This document shows positions 1 through 8,354 of a stretch of 59,485 nt of DNA, piece by piece; position 1 is the stretch's first letter; each line of letters begins with the position of its first letter. This DNA is from Acidobacteriota bacterium. Its GTDB lineage: Bacteria; Acidobacteriota; Terriglobia; Versatilivoradales; Versatilivoraceae. The notes under the pieces are model-generated. The model was given only the letters and a program-made list of their open reading frames with translations, searched no databases and was not told where the DNA came from. The stretch is from NCBI GenBank assembly GCA_022616615.1, contig JAKEER010000114.1:1-59485 (forward strand), read 5' to 3'. A program made the position numbers and the translations under genes.

Positions 1-139
1 AAATCCGAATGACAAAGAGCTGGACTTACACATTCGGCTTTCGTCATTGATTCGTCATTAGAGCTTCGTCATTAGTCATTCCTTCACGCAAGGCTCCGTT
101 TTAGGGATTGCCGGAGATTTTGTTTGCAAAACTCAGGCG

Positions 140-868
140 CTAATGGATTCGGACGGACGTTCCTCCAAAAACGTCGATCACGGAACCGGTCATGATGGAC
201 GAGTCGGGCGATGCCAGAAAAACGGCCACACGCGCCACATCCGCAGGCCTGAGCCGGGTCGAAAGCGGAGTCGGCAGCATCGTTGGCTCATCCACCCAGT
301 TCGAACTCACCTGGCCAGGACAGATCACGTTCACGTTAATATTGTGATCGATGAGTTCTCTAGCCAAAGCCTGAGTCAAGCCGATCACCCCAAACTTCGA
401 AGCGCAGTGTGCCGCCAGATTGGCATCGCCGATCTTGCCGTGAATGGAAGAGATATTGATGATGTTTCCTTGCTTCTGCTTCACCATGCCCGGCAAGACG
501 GCCTGGCAGCAAAGAAAAATCCCTTTCAAATTGGTATTGATCGTGTCGTCCCAGTCGCTCAGGCTCAGGTCGAGAAAGCCCTTGTAGATAAAAACCCCGG
601 CATTGTTCACCAAAACGTTGATTTCGCCAAAACGGGCCTGAGCCTCGTCCACCATGCGGCGGACATCGGCGGCGTCAGCAACACTGGCGCGGACGACCAG
701 AGCCTCGCCTCCCAACGCTCCAACTTCATCGGCCACCTTCGCAAGAGTTTCTCCGGTGCGCCCGGTCAACACTAGCGCAGCGCCTTCCTGTGCATAGGCC
801 AAAGCAATGGCCCGGCCAATGCCCGTGCCAGCGCCGGTGACGATGGCAACCTTGTCTTTCAGCTTCAT
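140..868 (-). CDS. SDR-family oxidoreductase with catalytic Tyr replaced by His
   Basis: A 242-residue short-chain dehydrogenase/reductase of the FabG-like classical type. The cofactor motif TGAGTGIG (residues 11-18), the NNAG motif (88-91) and the active-site Ser (S141) are present. The catalytic YxxxK motif reads HCASK (154-158): the codon at 154 is CAC (His), one base from TAC (Tyr). The 13-residue spacing from S141 to H154 equals the usual Ser-Tyr spacing in FabG, so the alignment is firm. The fold should bind NAD(P)H, but ordinary proton transfer by Tyr is not possible, so the protein may be inactive, altered in chemistry, or carry a point error. Substrate unknown. It stands alone on the minus strand, followed on the left by the window edge. 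Confidence 0.9.
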   Translation of the reverse strand: MKLKDKVAIVTGAGTGIGRAIALAYAQEGAALVLTGRTGETLAKVADEVGALGGEALVVRASVADAADVRRMVDEAQARFGEINVLVNNAGVFIYKGFLDLSLSDWDDTINTNLKGIFLCCQAVLPGMVKQKQGNIINISSIHGKIGDANLAAHCASKFGVIGLTQALARELIDHNINVNVICPGQVSSNWVDEPTMLPTPLSTRLRPADVARVAVFLASPDSSIMTGSVIDVFGGTSVRIH

Positions 869-1058
869 TTCAAGCCGTGTGTCACAAACTCAGGCCCAGA
901 GCCCGTTTTCGGCTCCAGGGGAGCAGTAGACTCTAGCAGACGGTTCAGAGGATGCACAAGCGGTTTCCGGTCCGGCCATGGGCGCAGTAACGACTTTGCA
1001 AGAGGACCGAAAAGGCCTGCCAGGTGCGGACACGGGGCATCCTAAGCGCTACTATTCA

Positions 1059-1151
1059 CGTCATGCCCGCGCAGGCGGGCATCCAGCCCCGGGGGTTACG
1101 GTCGTGCCAGGGATTCAGAGATTCTGGATTCCCGCTTTCGCGGGAATGACG
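1059..1151. repeat. Dispersed inverted-repeat element (ATTCCCGC-type)
   Basis: Two palindromic arms, a CATGCCCGCGCAGGCGGGCAT-like left arm and a GATTCCCGCTTTCGCGGGAAT-like right arm, flank a short unique core. Related copies lie at 2544-2609, 12091-12160 (degenerate) and 22027-22095. A short reading frame through it that reads WIPAFAGMT is a by-product of the repeat and not a gene. The element behaves like a REP/BIME-type intergenic repeat. Confidence 0.85.
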
Positions 1152-1216
1152 GCATTCGGCTCGGTTCGCCGTGAAATACGTCGCCGTAATTGCGAACGGC
1201 AGCACTAAGCCGTAGA

Positions 1217-1262
1217 AATCCCCCTTACCCCAACCCCTCTCCCGCGTTGGGGAGAGGAGAGC
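1217..1262. repeat. CCCTCTCCC...GGGAGAGG dispersed palindrome
   Basis: CAACCCCTCTCCCGCGTTGG followed by GGAGAGGAG forms an interrupted palindrome. A second copy in the same style is at 14351-14399. Both lie between genes and do not code. The remainder of 870-1397 holds no recognisable gene. Confidence 0.75.
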
Positions 1263-1397
1263 CGAAATATTTCAATATTCACAAGCCCCTCTTCCGTTGA
1301 GTGAAGCCGCGCGCTGACGAGGAAAAGCATCGCAATTCGCGGCAAAAGTGGATAGCATCCACCCGTTTCCCGCAGATTTCTTGAATGGAGGGGAGTC

Positions 1398-2507
1398 ATG
1401 CGAACGCGTTTTGCATTCGACGTGCGCTTTCTGGCGAAGTTTGCCTTGCTCGGGCTTGCTTTGATGATTTCTACCGGCACCTTGTCGCCAACCGCGGCCC
1501 AGGAGGCCCCATCTCCAACGAACGATCCGTTGCTGCCTTACTCGACGGACGAGGACACGCTGGGAACTTTCTCTGCGCAGTCCATTGACCCTCTGGCCAA
1601 CCAGTATGATCAGTCCTCCGACCCGCTGGCCTATTTCCGTAAACGCATCGCGCTGGTGAAAGAGCTCTGGAATTCGATGGAAACGAAGCTGGCTAAACCG
1701 GGAGAGGGGTATCAGATCCTTCGCCGCGCGATGCCCGCGGGGCTGTTCGAGTACAATCGGGCTCTGTTGACGTCATCAAAGTTCATTGGTGGCATCTATC
1801 ATCACCGCGACCACGTGGGCGATCCCAACGGGCGCCTCCCCTACGTGCCCGTGCCGGCAGCCAAACAGAAGGAAGCACTGGAATTTCTGCAAGCTCATGC
1901 GTTCAGTGAAAAGGCGTTTCAATTACCTTCGAGCCTGCATAACAAGCTTGCGATCGAACGGCTGTATGGTCTGGATTGGTTCAGTTATTTCTCCGTGCAG
2001 CGCCTCGATTATCCCTGGCATGACGCCGTCCTGGGCTTGCAGCGCGGCTTGCTGAGCCGGTTGTATCATTCGATCACGCTCGGCCGGTTGCTCGACAATG
2101 AACTGCGATTTGCCCCCAGCGAGAAGCCATTCACGATGGCTGCGCTCTTCAACGGTCTCAACAGCGCCATCTGGTCGGAGCTAGACGGCAGCGTTACGAG
2201 GATCTCCAGCCTGCGGCGCAACCTGCAGCGGGAGCAGTTGCGCCACCTGGTGCGGCTCACAGTTCGCCCGACGCCATCGCCGGCGCCGCCCGCGGCTTCC
2301 CCGTTTGCTCTGGCTCCGCTACCCGCGGTCCCGCCACCGGATGATGCCACCTCGCTGGCGCGCGCCAGTCTTGCTGATTTGCAGGCGAAACTCCGCAAAG
2401 CGCTGGCTGGTGGAACTGCGGAGACCACAACGCGGGCGCACCTACAGGAAGTTCAAACGAGAATTGGTTCAGCCTTGCAAGCTCAGGTGCAGCGCCAGGC
2501 GGATTAA
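1398..2507 (+). CDS. Secreted protein of unknown function
   Basis: A 369-residue protein. The start is set by a strong GGAGGGG ribosome site 5 bases upstream of the ATG. Residues 1-35 form a typical Sec signal peptide (basic start, hydrophobic core, TAAQEA cleavage region), so it should be exported. The mature part is a mostly helical, aromatic-rich domain (about 45-290), followed by a Pro/Ala-rich linker (about 295-325, many PPA and APLP stretches) and a short helical tail rich in Gln, Ala and Arg. I recognise no family or catalytic motif. It is single-gene in context: repeats lie on both sides and the next gene is convergent. Confidence 0.8.
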   Translation: MRTRFAFDVRFLAKFALLGLALMISTGTLSPTAAQEAPSPTNDPLLPYSTDEDTLGTFSAQSIDPLANQYDQSSDPLAYFRKRIALVKELWNSMETKLAKPGEGYQILRRAMPAGLFEYNRALLTSSKFIGGIYHHRDHVGDPNGRLPYVPVPAAKQKEALEFLQAHAFSEKAFQLPSSLHNKLAIERLYGLDWFSYFSVQRLDYPWHDAVLGLQRGLLSRLYHSITLGRLLDNELRFAPSEKPFTMAALFNGLNSAIWSELDGSVTRISSLRRNLQREQLRHLVRLTVRPTPSPAPPAASPFALAPLPAVPPPDDATSLARASLADLQAKLRKALAGGTAETTTRAHLQEVQTRIGSALQAQVQRQAD

Positions 2508-2543
2508 GGTGCTGAAATCCTGGTGGTGGGATCCTTTTTTCGC

Positions 2544-2609
2544 CATTCCCGCGAAAGCGGGAATCCAGCCCCCGTCGAGAGACCCTCGATTCCCGCGTTC
2601 GCGGGAATG
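2544..2609. repeat. Dispersed inverted-repeat element (ATTCCCGC-type)
   Basis: CATTCCCGCGAAAGCGGGAA and its counterpart TTCCCGCGTTCGCGGGAATG flank about 25 bases. It is the cleanest copy of the family seen at 1059 and 22027, and sits between the convergent genes ending at 2507 and 2760, where it could also act as a transcription stop. Confidence 0.85.
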
Positions 2610-2759
2610 TCTCCGCTCGAATGAGGCTTGCCGGCTCTTTCGTTCTGGCTCGTTTAGGTTAAGTTCTGAATCCCCAGAGCGTCGGGGTGCTCTGCTTCTC
2701 AAGCGCCAGCAGCGCTTTCCGTTCGAATCGATGCGCCACAAAACGGCGCACCCTGCACT

Positions 2760-3743
2760 TCACTTTATCCGCTCCGGTGTGTACTGCCAGTCGTCAGGGA
2801 GATTCAGAATGAAGGCATGAGGCGGCATTCGGCGGTTGCCTTCATGCACCAGCACCAGACTTTTGCCCTTCTCAAACCAGGAAAGGCCTTCCCAATTAGC
2901 GTGCCGAACTTCCTGGGGGAGGAAAAGTGACAGGTCCAGCGGCCCGCCCAGAGCCCTGCCGTGCAGGTCAAAGCGCTGTAGGCAATGATAGAGGTACTGC
3001 GGAAGCTCCACGGAATTCTGCGAAGTGATCAGGACGAGAAAACTCCAGTCGTCGGCTGAGCCGTTTTGCCAGCGAGTCCAAACCAGGTCGGGCGCTCGGA
3101 AGCGTTGCGCCTCTGGTTCTTCACCAGCCGGCTTGGGAACTTCGAGTTCGACGGCCAGCAGCGCATCGCGCATCTTGAGTTCAACGCCGCGGACGCCGGG
3201 GTTCAGATCATGGACCACCACCAGAGGCCGCATCGCCTGCCTGCCCGCTGCGCCGCGCACAGACCAGGGCACAGAGGCATAGTCGGGATATCCGCCTTCC
3301 CAGATCACCGCAATGCGCGAGACACCTCCCGGCAGAGGGCACACGGCTACCCCCTCCAAGCCTCGGTTGGCAAACTCCCCGAGCAGACTGTCGTATTCGG
3401 CGATGAGGCCTTCCTCTCCGACAAGAGATCTCAGCCTCTCGGACAAAAATACGAGCTTCCCGTCTGCCAGCCGGTCGATGCCCTCCAAGTCTGGAGTTAG
3501 AAAATGGGTCGCCAGTGGAATGCGCCGCACTCCTGCTCGCCGCAGCGGGATCAGCGGACCTTTTTCCCCATCGATTGGAACGCTGATGTAAGCGCCCGCG
3601 ACCGAGTCATCAACCACCAGCAGACTGTTTTTCTGCCGGAGCACCCCCGAGGCTTCGGAGATCTCTGTGACAGAGTTTCCGGACGGCGCGCTGCACGCTG
3701 CAAGCAAGAGAAGAAGGCACCAGGCCAGGCGAATCACTAACAT
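2760..3743 (-). CDS. Lipoprotein with phytase/esterase-like propeller features
   Basis: The start at 3743 gives a 327-residue protein beginning MLVIRLAWCLLLLLAACSA, a lipoprotein signal with lipobox LAAC, so the mature protein should be lipid-anchored in the periplasm or outer membrane. Longer upstream in-frame codons exist but would bury the signal; no clear ribosome site supports any start. The body contains repeated Gly/Trp-rich beta segments, and GLEGVAV (middle) and NWEGLSWF (C-terminal third) resemble the paired GLEG motifs of the 'esterase-like activity of phytase' propeller proteins. This assignment is by motif resemblance only; substrate unknown. Confidence 0.7.
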   Translation of the reverse strand: MLVIRLAWCLLLLLAACSAPSGNSVTEISEASGVLRQKNSLLVVDDSVAGAYISVPIDGEKGPLIPLRRAGVRRIPLATHFLTPDLEGIDRLADGKLVFLSERLRSLVGEEGLIAEYDSLLGEFANRGLEGVAVCPLPGGVSRIAVIWEGGYPDYASVPWSVRGAAGRQAMRPLVVVHDLNPGVRGVELKMRDALLAVELEVPKPAGEEPEAQRFRAPDLVWTRWQNGSADDWSFLVLITSQNSVELPQYLYHCLQRFDLHGRALGGPLDLSLFLPQEVRHANWEGLSWFEKGKSLVLVHEGNRRMPPHAFILNLPDDWQYTPERIK

Positions 3744-4049
3744 GAAAGCAATGTAAGACTCACGAGAGAGGACCAGAAACACCCGTTTCGGTTTAAACGC
3801 CTTAGCGAAAAGCTGCGAAGGACCTGTTGGGAAAGGACTCTGAACCTGCGAGCGGGCACGGGCAGTGTACAACAGAGGCGAGTAGAGCAAAAGCGGAGAA
3901 GCAGGAGCAGGGACCCTTAAGCTGTGAAACGATTCGAAATTTCCGCATACCGGCAGCGGTGGCCTTAGCCTGGACCGAGTTCTTGCGCGATTGGCTGGCT
4001 GAAGAGGAGCTGTGAACTAGCTTAGCTACGCTAGAAATGCTCCAGAACT

Positions 4050-4222
4050 GCTAGCAGAGGCCTTGCGGTCGAAACGTGAGGTGACCTCGTCCAGCAGCGC
4101 TTCGACTTTTTGGCTAACGCGATGGCAATCGCTACTTTCTGACGCAGGCCTTTGGAATGGATTGAAACCCGCTCTTGCGCCGCGTCCTCCGGGAGCCCCA
4201 CCAGGAGACGCTTTACCCCTGC
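4050..4222 (-). pseudogene. Relic of an ABC transporter ATP-binding protein
   Basis: Read on the minus strand from about 4220, one frame gives VGLPEDAAQERV, then SKGLRQKVAIAIALAKK. A one-base shift near 4105 then gives VEALLDEVTSRFDRKAS. Together these match the signature-to-Walker B stretch of ABC-2-type drug/export ATPases (normal form SKGMRQKV...LLLDEPTSGLDPKAS). The Walker A half is absent, the frame is broken and the Walker B region is eroded (DEPTSGLD has become DEVTSRFD). It is a short, dead fragment left by deletion, lying immediately downstream of another truncated gene. Confidence 0.75.
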
Positions 4223-4232
4223 AAAGACGACA

Positions 4233-4823
4233 CTAAGGGATGTAGCTTAATGCAGGTATGAAAGTCCCATCATTCGAGTTGTTGTCGACCACGACGGCGT
4301 AGCAATAGCAGGACGACTGAGATTGCGGCCGCCACTGGATATACCCGCCGGAAACCGTGTCGCTGATCCCGATCTGAGACCAGCCCTTTTCTGGCAAATT
4401 CAACGTGTAGGTCTTCAACAGTGTCCCGAAACCCGTGAAGAGATCAACAAGAACCGTTTGCGGACTCAGCGCTTGGAACCCGTCGTTGTAGCAACCAATA
4501 TTTGTTCTGGAAGTTGCATCAACGCTGATCCCGGGGGAGAAGGCTCCTCTATTCGACGAAATCGCATCTAAGTCTCCGCCGGGCTGCACGATTGTCTTAT
4601 ACCTTCCGCTCAGACTGTCGGTGTAGACCTCAGCACTCACCAGAAGCTGATGGTTCGTTCCCCCAGCCGGTAAAGAGGCGAGCTTAACCGCACCGGCCCC
4701 CTGGTAACCGAATACCTGCTCGAGAAAGTTGTCAAAACTCAATGACTGTCTCTGGCCAATGGCAAGCGATACTTTCCGGACTTCTCCGTTGAGATCGAAC
4801 AAGGTCGCCTCGATTTCGTACAC
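4233..4823 (-). CDS. Probably 5'-truncated secreted protein, unknown function
   Basis: 196 residues from a GTG at 4823. The reading frame is open for a further 20-25 codons upstream with protein-like content (TKVSILNVSPYVYEIEATLF) but has no ATG before a stop near 4893, so the natural N-terminus seems lost. No signal peptide remains. The segment is beta-rich with Gly, Ser and Thr, and looks like the C-terminal portion of a larger extracellular protein. Together with the adjacent ABC relic it marks a zone of deletion. It may be a pseudogene; no family recognised. Confidence 0.5.
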   Translation of the reverse strand: MYEIEATLFDLNGEVRKVSLAIGQRQSLSFDNFLEQVFGYQGAGAVKLASLPAGGTNHQLLVSAEVYTDSLSGRYKTIVQPGGDLDAISSNRGAFSPGISVDATSRTNIGCYNDGFQALSPQTVLVDLFTGFGTLLKTYTLNLPEKGWSQIGISDTVSGGYIQWRPQSQSSCYCYAVVVDNNSNDGTFIPALSYIP

Positions 4824-5129
4824 ATACGGGCTGACATTCAGTATAGAAACCTTGGTCTTAAAGAACGCCCCCCGCCAGAGCGAATCTTTCTGCTAGTTTG
4901 GCCGTCATAAGGCTTCCCGCAATGGCCAGAGGGGGCAAACTTGGGAGAAGAAGAAAAGATTCCCGCTGGGGCTTGCAGCACCGTTGAGGCTTGAGAGTTG
5001 AATGGCACTGCAAATCCCTAGCGGCGCAAATCCCTAGCGGCGCACGCCCGGCCGCATAGGCGGCCCCCTGATGCATCATGCTGCAGTTAAAACGAAGATT
5101 GAGACTTTGTGGAAGGAAGGTGTTGAAAC

Positions 5130-7205
5130 ATGAATCAGCAACAAGCTTCACTCCTGGTTGTCGATGACAACGAGATGAACCGCGATGCGCTATCGCGGCG
5201 GCTGGAGCGCAAAGGATATGCCGTCGAAATGGCCGACGGCGGCCAGGCGGCTCTGCACTGGATAGGCCAGCGAGCGTTCGATCTCGTTCTGCTGGATATT
5301 GAAATGCCTGGAATTAGCGGACTCGACTTGCTCAAAATTCTTCGAGGCAGCCATTCACCGACCGAGCTGCCCGTTATCATGGTGACGGCCAAGACACAGA
5401 GCAGCGATATCGTCGAAGCCCTGCGTTTTGGTGCCAACGACTATGTGACCAAGCCGATCGATTTTCCAGTCGCTCTCGCCCGCATCCAGACCCAGTTATC
5501 ACACAAAGGAGCCGTGGAGGCGCTTCGGGAGAGCGAGGAACGATATGCCCTGGCCATGAATGGTGCCAACGATGGCCTGTGGGACTGGAACTTGAAGACG
5601 AACACCATCTACCTTTCGACTCGCTGGAAAACAATGCTCGGCTGCGCGGAGTCTGAGGTCAGCTCCAACCCGGACGAGTGGTTCAAGCGAGTTCATCCCG
5701 ACGATTTGGAACGCGTGAAGCGCGCTATTGCCGCCCATCTGGAAGGAAGGAACTCGCACTACGAGAGCGAGCACCGCATTTTGCACCAGGATGGAAGTTA
5801 TCGCTGGGTGCTCAGCCGCGGATTAGCCGTTCGGGATGCTGGCGGCACCCCAGCGCGCATGGCCGGGTCCCAAACGGACGTCACCGAAGGCAAGGTGGCC
5901 GATCCCCTGACTGGCTTGCCCAATCGACTGCTTTTCGTGGATCTACTCGACCGAGCAATCAAACGCGCCAGACGCCGCAAAGACTATCTCTTTGCGCTCT
6001 TCTATCTGAATCTTGACCGCTTCAAGGTGATCAATGACAGCTTGGGCCACCTCGTTGGAGACCAATTGCTGATCGAGATTGCTCAGCGACTCGAGTCCTG
6101 CCTGCGCTCGACGGACGCTATTGCCCGCCACGGAGAAGGCTACACGGTGGCTCGTTTGGGAGGCGACGAGTTCACCATCCTCCTTGACGACATAAGACAT
6201 GTCAGCGACGCTACACGTGTTGCCGAGCGACTTCAAAAAGAACTGGCCTTGCCGTTCAGTGTAAACGGACAGGAGGTGTTCACTTCGGCAACTTTTGGGA
6301 TTGCTGTCAGCGCCACCGGATATGAACGGCCCGAAGATCTCCTGCGAGATGCGCACACAGCACTGTATCGGGCCAAAGCTTTCGGCGGGAACAGCTATGA
6401 GTTGTTCGACCCGGCGATGCGGGATCGCGCTGTTGCACGTATGCATCTCGAGACCGATCTGCGCAAGGCTATCGAGCGCGCTGAATTTCGCATCGCTTAT
6501 CAACCGATCATCTCACTCGCCACAGGAAACATTCATGGATTCGAAGCGCTGGTGCGCTGGCAGCATCCGGATCGCGGCATTGTGAGCCCGGGGGACTTCA
6601 TCCCAATCGCGGAAGAGACCAAAATGATCCTTGCCATCGGCGCTACGGTTCTCCGTGAGGCTTGTGGCCAAATGAAAGCGTGGCAGTGCCAGTTCGGAGA
6701 CCGAGCTCCCGCAATCATGAGTGTGAATCTTTCCGGCAAACAATTGGCACAACCTGGACTCATCGAAGAGATCGAACAAACGCTCCAGATGACCGGCTTG
6801 CGAGCCAGCCATCTGAAACTCGAGATCACAGAAAGTTCGTTTATGGACAGCCTGGAGTCAGCTATCGAATTGCTCCAGAGACTGAGAAAGATGGGGATTC
6901 AATTGGGGATCGACGATTTCGGCACTGGCTACTCCTCGCTGAGTTACCTTTATCGTCTCCCTGTTCATACCCTCAAGGTGGATCGTTCGTTTGTCAGCCG
7001 GATGGGCGCGAACGGAGAGAACTCAGAGATTGTGCGCACGATCATCTCGCTGGCTCATAATCTGAATTTGGATGTGATTGCTGAAGGTGTTGAAACCGCC
7101 GATCAGAAGTTGCAACTCCAGGCTCTCGGCTGCGAATATGGCCAGGGATATTATTTCTCCCGCCCCATAGAGGCGCCTTCCGCCAGCGCTCTAATCGCCT
7201 CTTAA
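5130..7205 (+). CDS. Response regulator-PAS-GGDEF-EAL cyclic-di-GMP protein
   Basis: 691 residues; the ribosome site GGAAGGAAGG lies about 9 bases before the ATG. Receiver domain at about 7-122: acidic pocket D12/D13, phospho-acceptor D56 (LLDIEMPG), conserved K108 (TKP). PAS_3-type sensor at about 135-252. GGDEF domain at about 256-425 with intact GGDEF at 344-348. EAL domain at about 437-685 with intact EAL at 472-474, plus DDFGTGYSS and EGVE motifs. Both synthesis and breakdown motifs for cyclic-di-GMP are intact. The RxxD pair (RSTD, 326-329) stands 14 residues before GGDEF instead of the usual 5 because of an insert, so classic product inhibition at that site may be absent. The protein is cytosolic with no membrane segment. 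Its input presumably comes from an unlinked kinase; none is adjacent. Confidence 0.95.
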   Translation: MNQQQASLLVVDDNEMNRDALSRRLERKGYAVEMADGGQAALHWIGQRAFDLVLLDIEMPGISGLDLLKILRGSHSPTELPVIMVTAKTQSSDIVEALRFGANDYVTKPIDFPVALARIQTQLSHKGAVEALRESEERYALAMNGANDGLWDWNLKTNTIYLSTRWKTMLGCAESEVSSNPDEWFKRVHPDDLERVKRAIAAHLEGRNSHYESEHRILHQDGSYRWVLSRGLAVRDAGGTPARMAGSQTDVTEGKVADPLTGLPNRLLFVDLLDRAIKRARRRKDYLFALFYLNLDRFKVINDSLGHLVGDQLLIEIAQRLESCLRSTDAIARHGEGYTVARLGGDEFTILLDDIRHVSDATRVAERLQKELALPFSVNGQEVFTSATFGIAVSATGYERPEDLLRDAHTALYRAKAFGGNSYELFDPAMRDRAVARMHLETDLRKAIERAEFRIAYQPIISLATGNIHGFEALVRWQHPDRGIVSPGDFIPIAEETKMILAIGATVLREACGQMKAWQCQFGDRAPAIMSVNLSGKQLAQPGLIEEIEQTLQMTGLRASHLKLEITESSFMDSLESAIELLQRLRKMGIQLGIDDFGTGYSSLSYLYRLPVHTLKVDRSFVSRMGANGENSEIVRTIISLAHNLNLDVIAEGVETADQKLQLQALGCEYGQGYYFSRPIEAPSASALIAS

Positions 7206-7335
7206 GACCCGCGAGAAGGAAAAGCGTCATTCCTGGTGACCCTGATTCTAGATTTAGAATACCCCCCAATGCGGCCGTCTACCAAGTTGTCCGCGTGGCG
7301 GTATCAGGAAGATGGCTGGTGTTGGAAGAAAAGAA

Positions 7336-7938
7336 ATGCCAAGAGCAGAACCTTCTCCGATCATACTGACGATTGGGCATTCCACACGCACGATCGAGGA
7401 ATTCATCAGTCTGCTTCAGGCACATGCCGTATCTCGAGTCGTCGATGTGCGGACGGTGCCGCGCTCCCGGCACAACCCACAGTTCAACAAAGCTTCGCTG
7501 CCAGGCTCTTTGAAGAAAGCCGGCCTAGGATACGTTCACATGCCGGGACTAGGCGGGCTGCGTCATGCTCGGCCCGATTCGCTCAACGCGGGCTGGCGAA
7601 ATGCCTCCTTTCGAGGTTATGCAGATCACATGCAAACGCCGGAGTTTGAACAGAGCCTCGAAGAATTGATCCAGTTGGCGAACCAGGACCGGATCGCATT
7701 GATGTGCGCCGAAGTAGTACCCTGGCGTTGCCACCGTTCGCTCATCGCAGATGCCTTGCTGGTTCGTGGAATCCGCACGGAGGACATCATGAGTCCAACT
7801 CGCCGCCAGCTTCACGCTCTTACGCCCTTTGCTAAAGTCCGCGGCACCACGATCACATATCCGACCGAGACCTCATGGAGCACCCAAGAGCAGAGGTCGG
7901 CCAAACGCACCCGGTCGCAGCCCGCCGAGAAAACCTGA
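7336..7938 (+). CDS. DUF488 family protein
   Basis: About 200 residues. The ATG at 7336 is preferred over an in-frame ATG at 7312 because GGAAGAAAAGAA precedes it. DUF488 hallmarks are clear: LTIGHSTRTIEEF at the start, VDVRTVPRSRHNPQF, and the C-terminal LMCAEVVPWRCHRSLIAD with two conserved Cys. Family function is not established. The last 20 residues (after TYPTETS) are polar and variable. The gene follows the cyclic-di-GMP protein by 130 bases and may be separately transcribed. Confidence 0.9.
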   Translation: MPRAEPSPIILTIGHSTRTIEEFISLLQAHAVSRVVDVRTVPRSRHNPQFNKASLPGSLKKAGLGYVHMPGLGGLRHARPDSLNAGWRNASFRGYADHMQTPEFEQSLEELIQLANQDRIALMCAEVVPWRCHRSLIADALLVRGIRTEDIMSPTRRQLHALTPFAKVRGTTITYPTETSWSTQEQRSAKRTRSQPAEKT

Positions 7939-7964
7939 CAAACCAAAGAAAGGATCTCCACCCC

Positions 7965-8107
7965 ATGGTTCACCCCGCTGCTTACCCCGGTTTCCCGCTC
8001 GGGTTGCGCCTTAACCATTACATTAATTTCCTATTTCTCACGTTGCTGGTCCGCAGTGGCATTCAGATCCGGGCCGATCATTCCAGGCTATATTGGAACA
8101 AGCACTG
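7965..8107 (+). pseudogene. Relic of a cytochrome b561-like membrane subunit N-terminus
   Basis: From the ATG at 7965 the frame reads FPLGLRLNHYINFLFLTLLV followed by RSGIQIRADHSRLYWNKHC, the characteristic start of the cytochrome-b subunit fused to or partnered with molybdopterin oxidoreductases (normal form FPLWLRLTHYINFLF, then RSGIQILADHPRLYWN). Similarity stops at about 8105 and the rest of the gene (further haem helices) is missing. The following 8108-8354 shows no recognisable gene. This is a 5' fragment of a lost gene. Confidence 0.7.
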
Positions 8108-8354
8108 CAGGAATCATTCACGGCTTCATCCATTGAAGTCCAGAGTCTGTCCTTCGGGATGACTCTATGCGTCGCACTCCAGGCAGTGAATGGAGCAGTC
8201 CCGAATCTCAAAGCAAACAGTGCCTCATCGATGCAGTTGACGCGAGCTCTCTCCCATCCATCGCGAGGTGAAGCGGTCTGATCAGCTCCCAATCTTTCTC
8301 CACGCCCACGGGTCTCGTTCTAATCTCCTTCAGACGGGGGAAACGGATGCAAAA

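Noticed and set aside
143-775. Long open frame opposite the first SDR gene
   Set aside because: Antisense shadow; the minus-strand protein has clear SDR motifs.
978-1208. Short coding frame reading WIPAFAGMT
   Set aside because: It is the translation of the inverted-repeat element at 1059-1151, which recurs between genes elsewhere.
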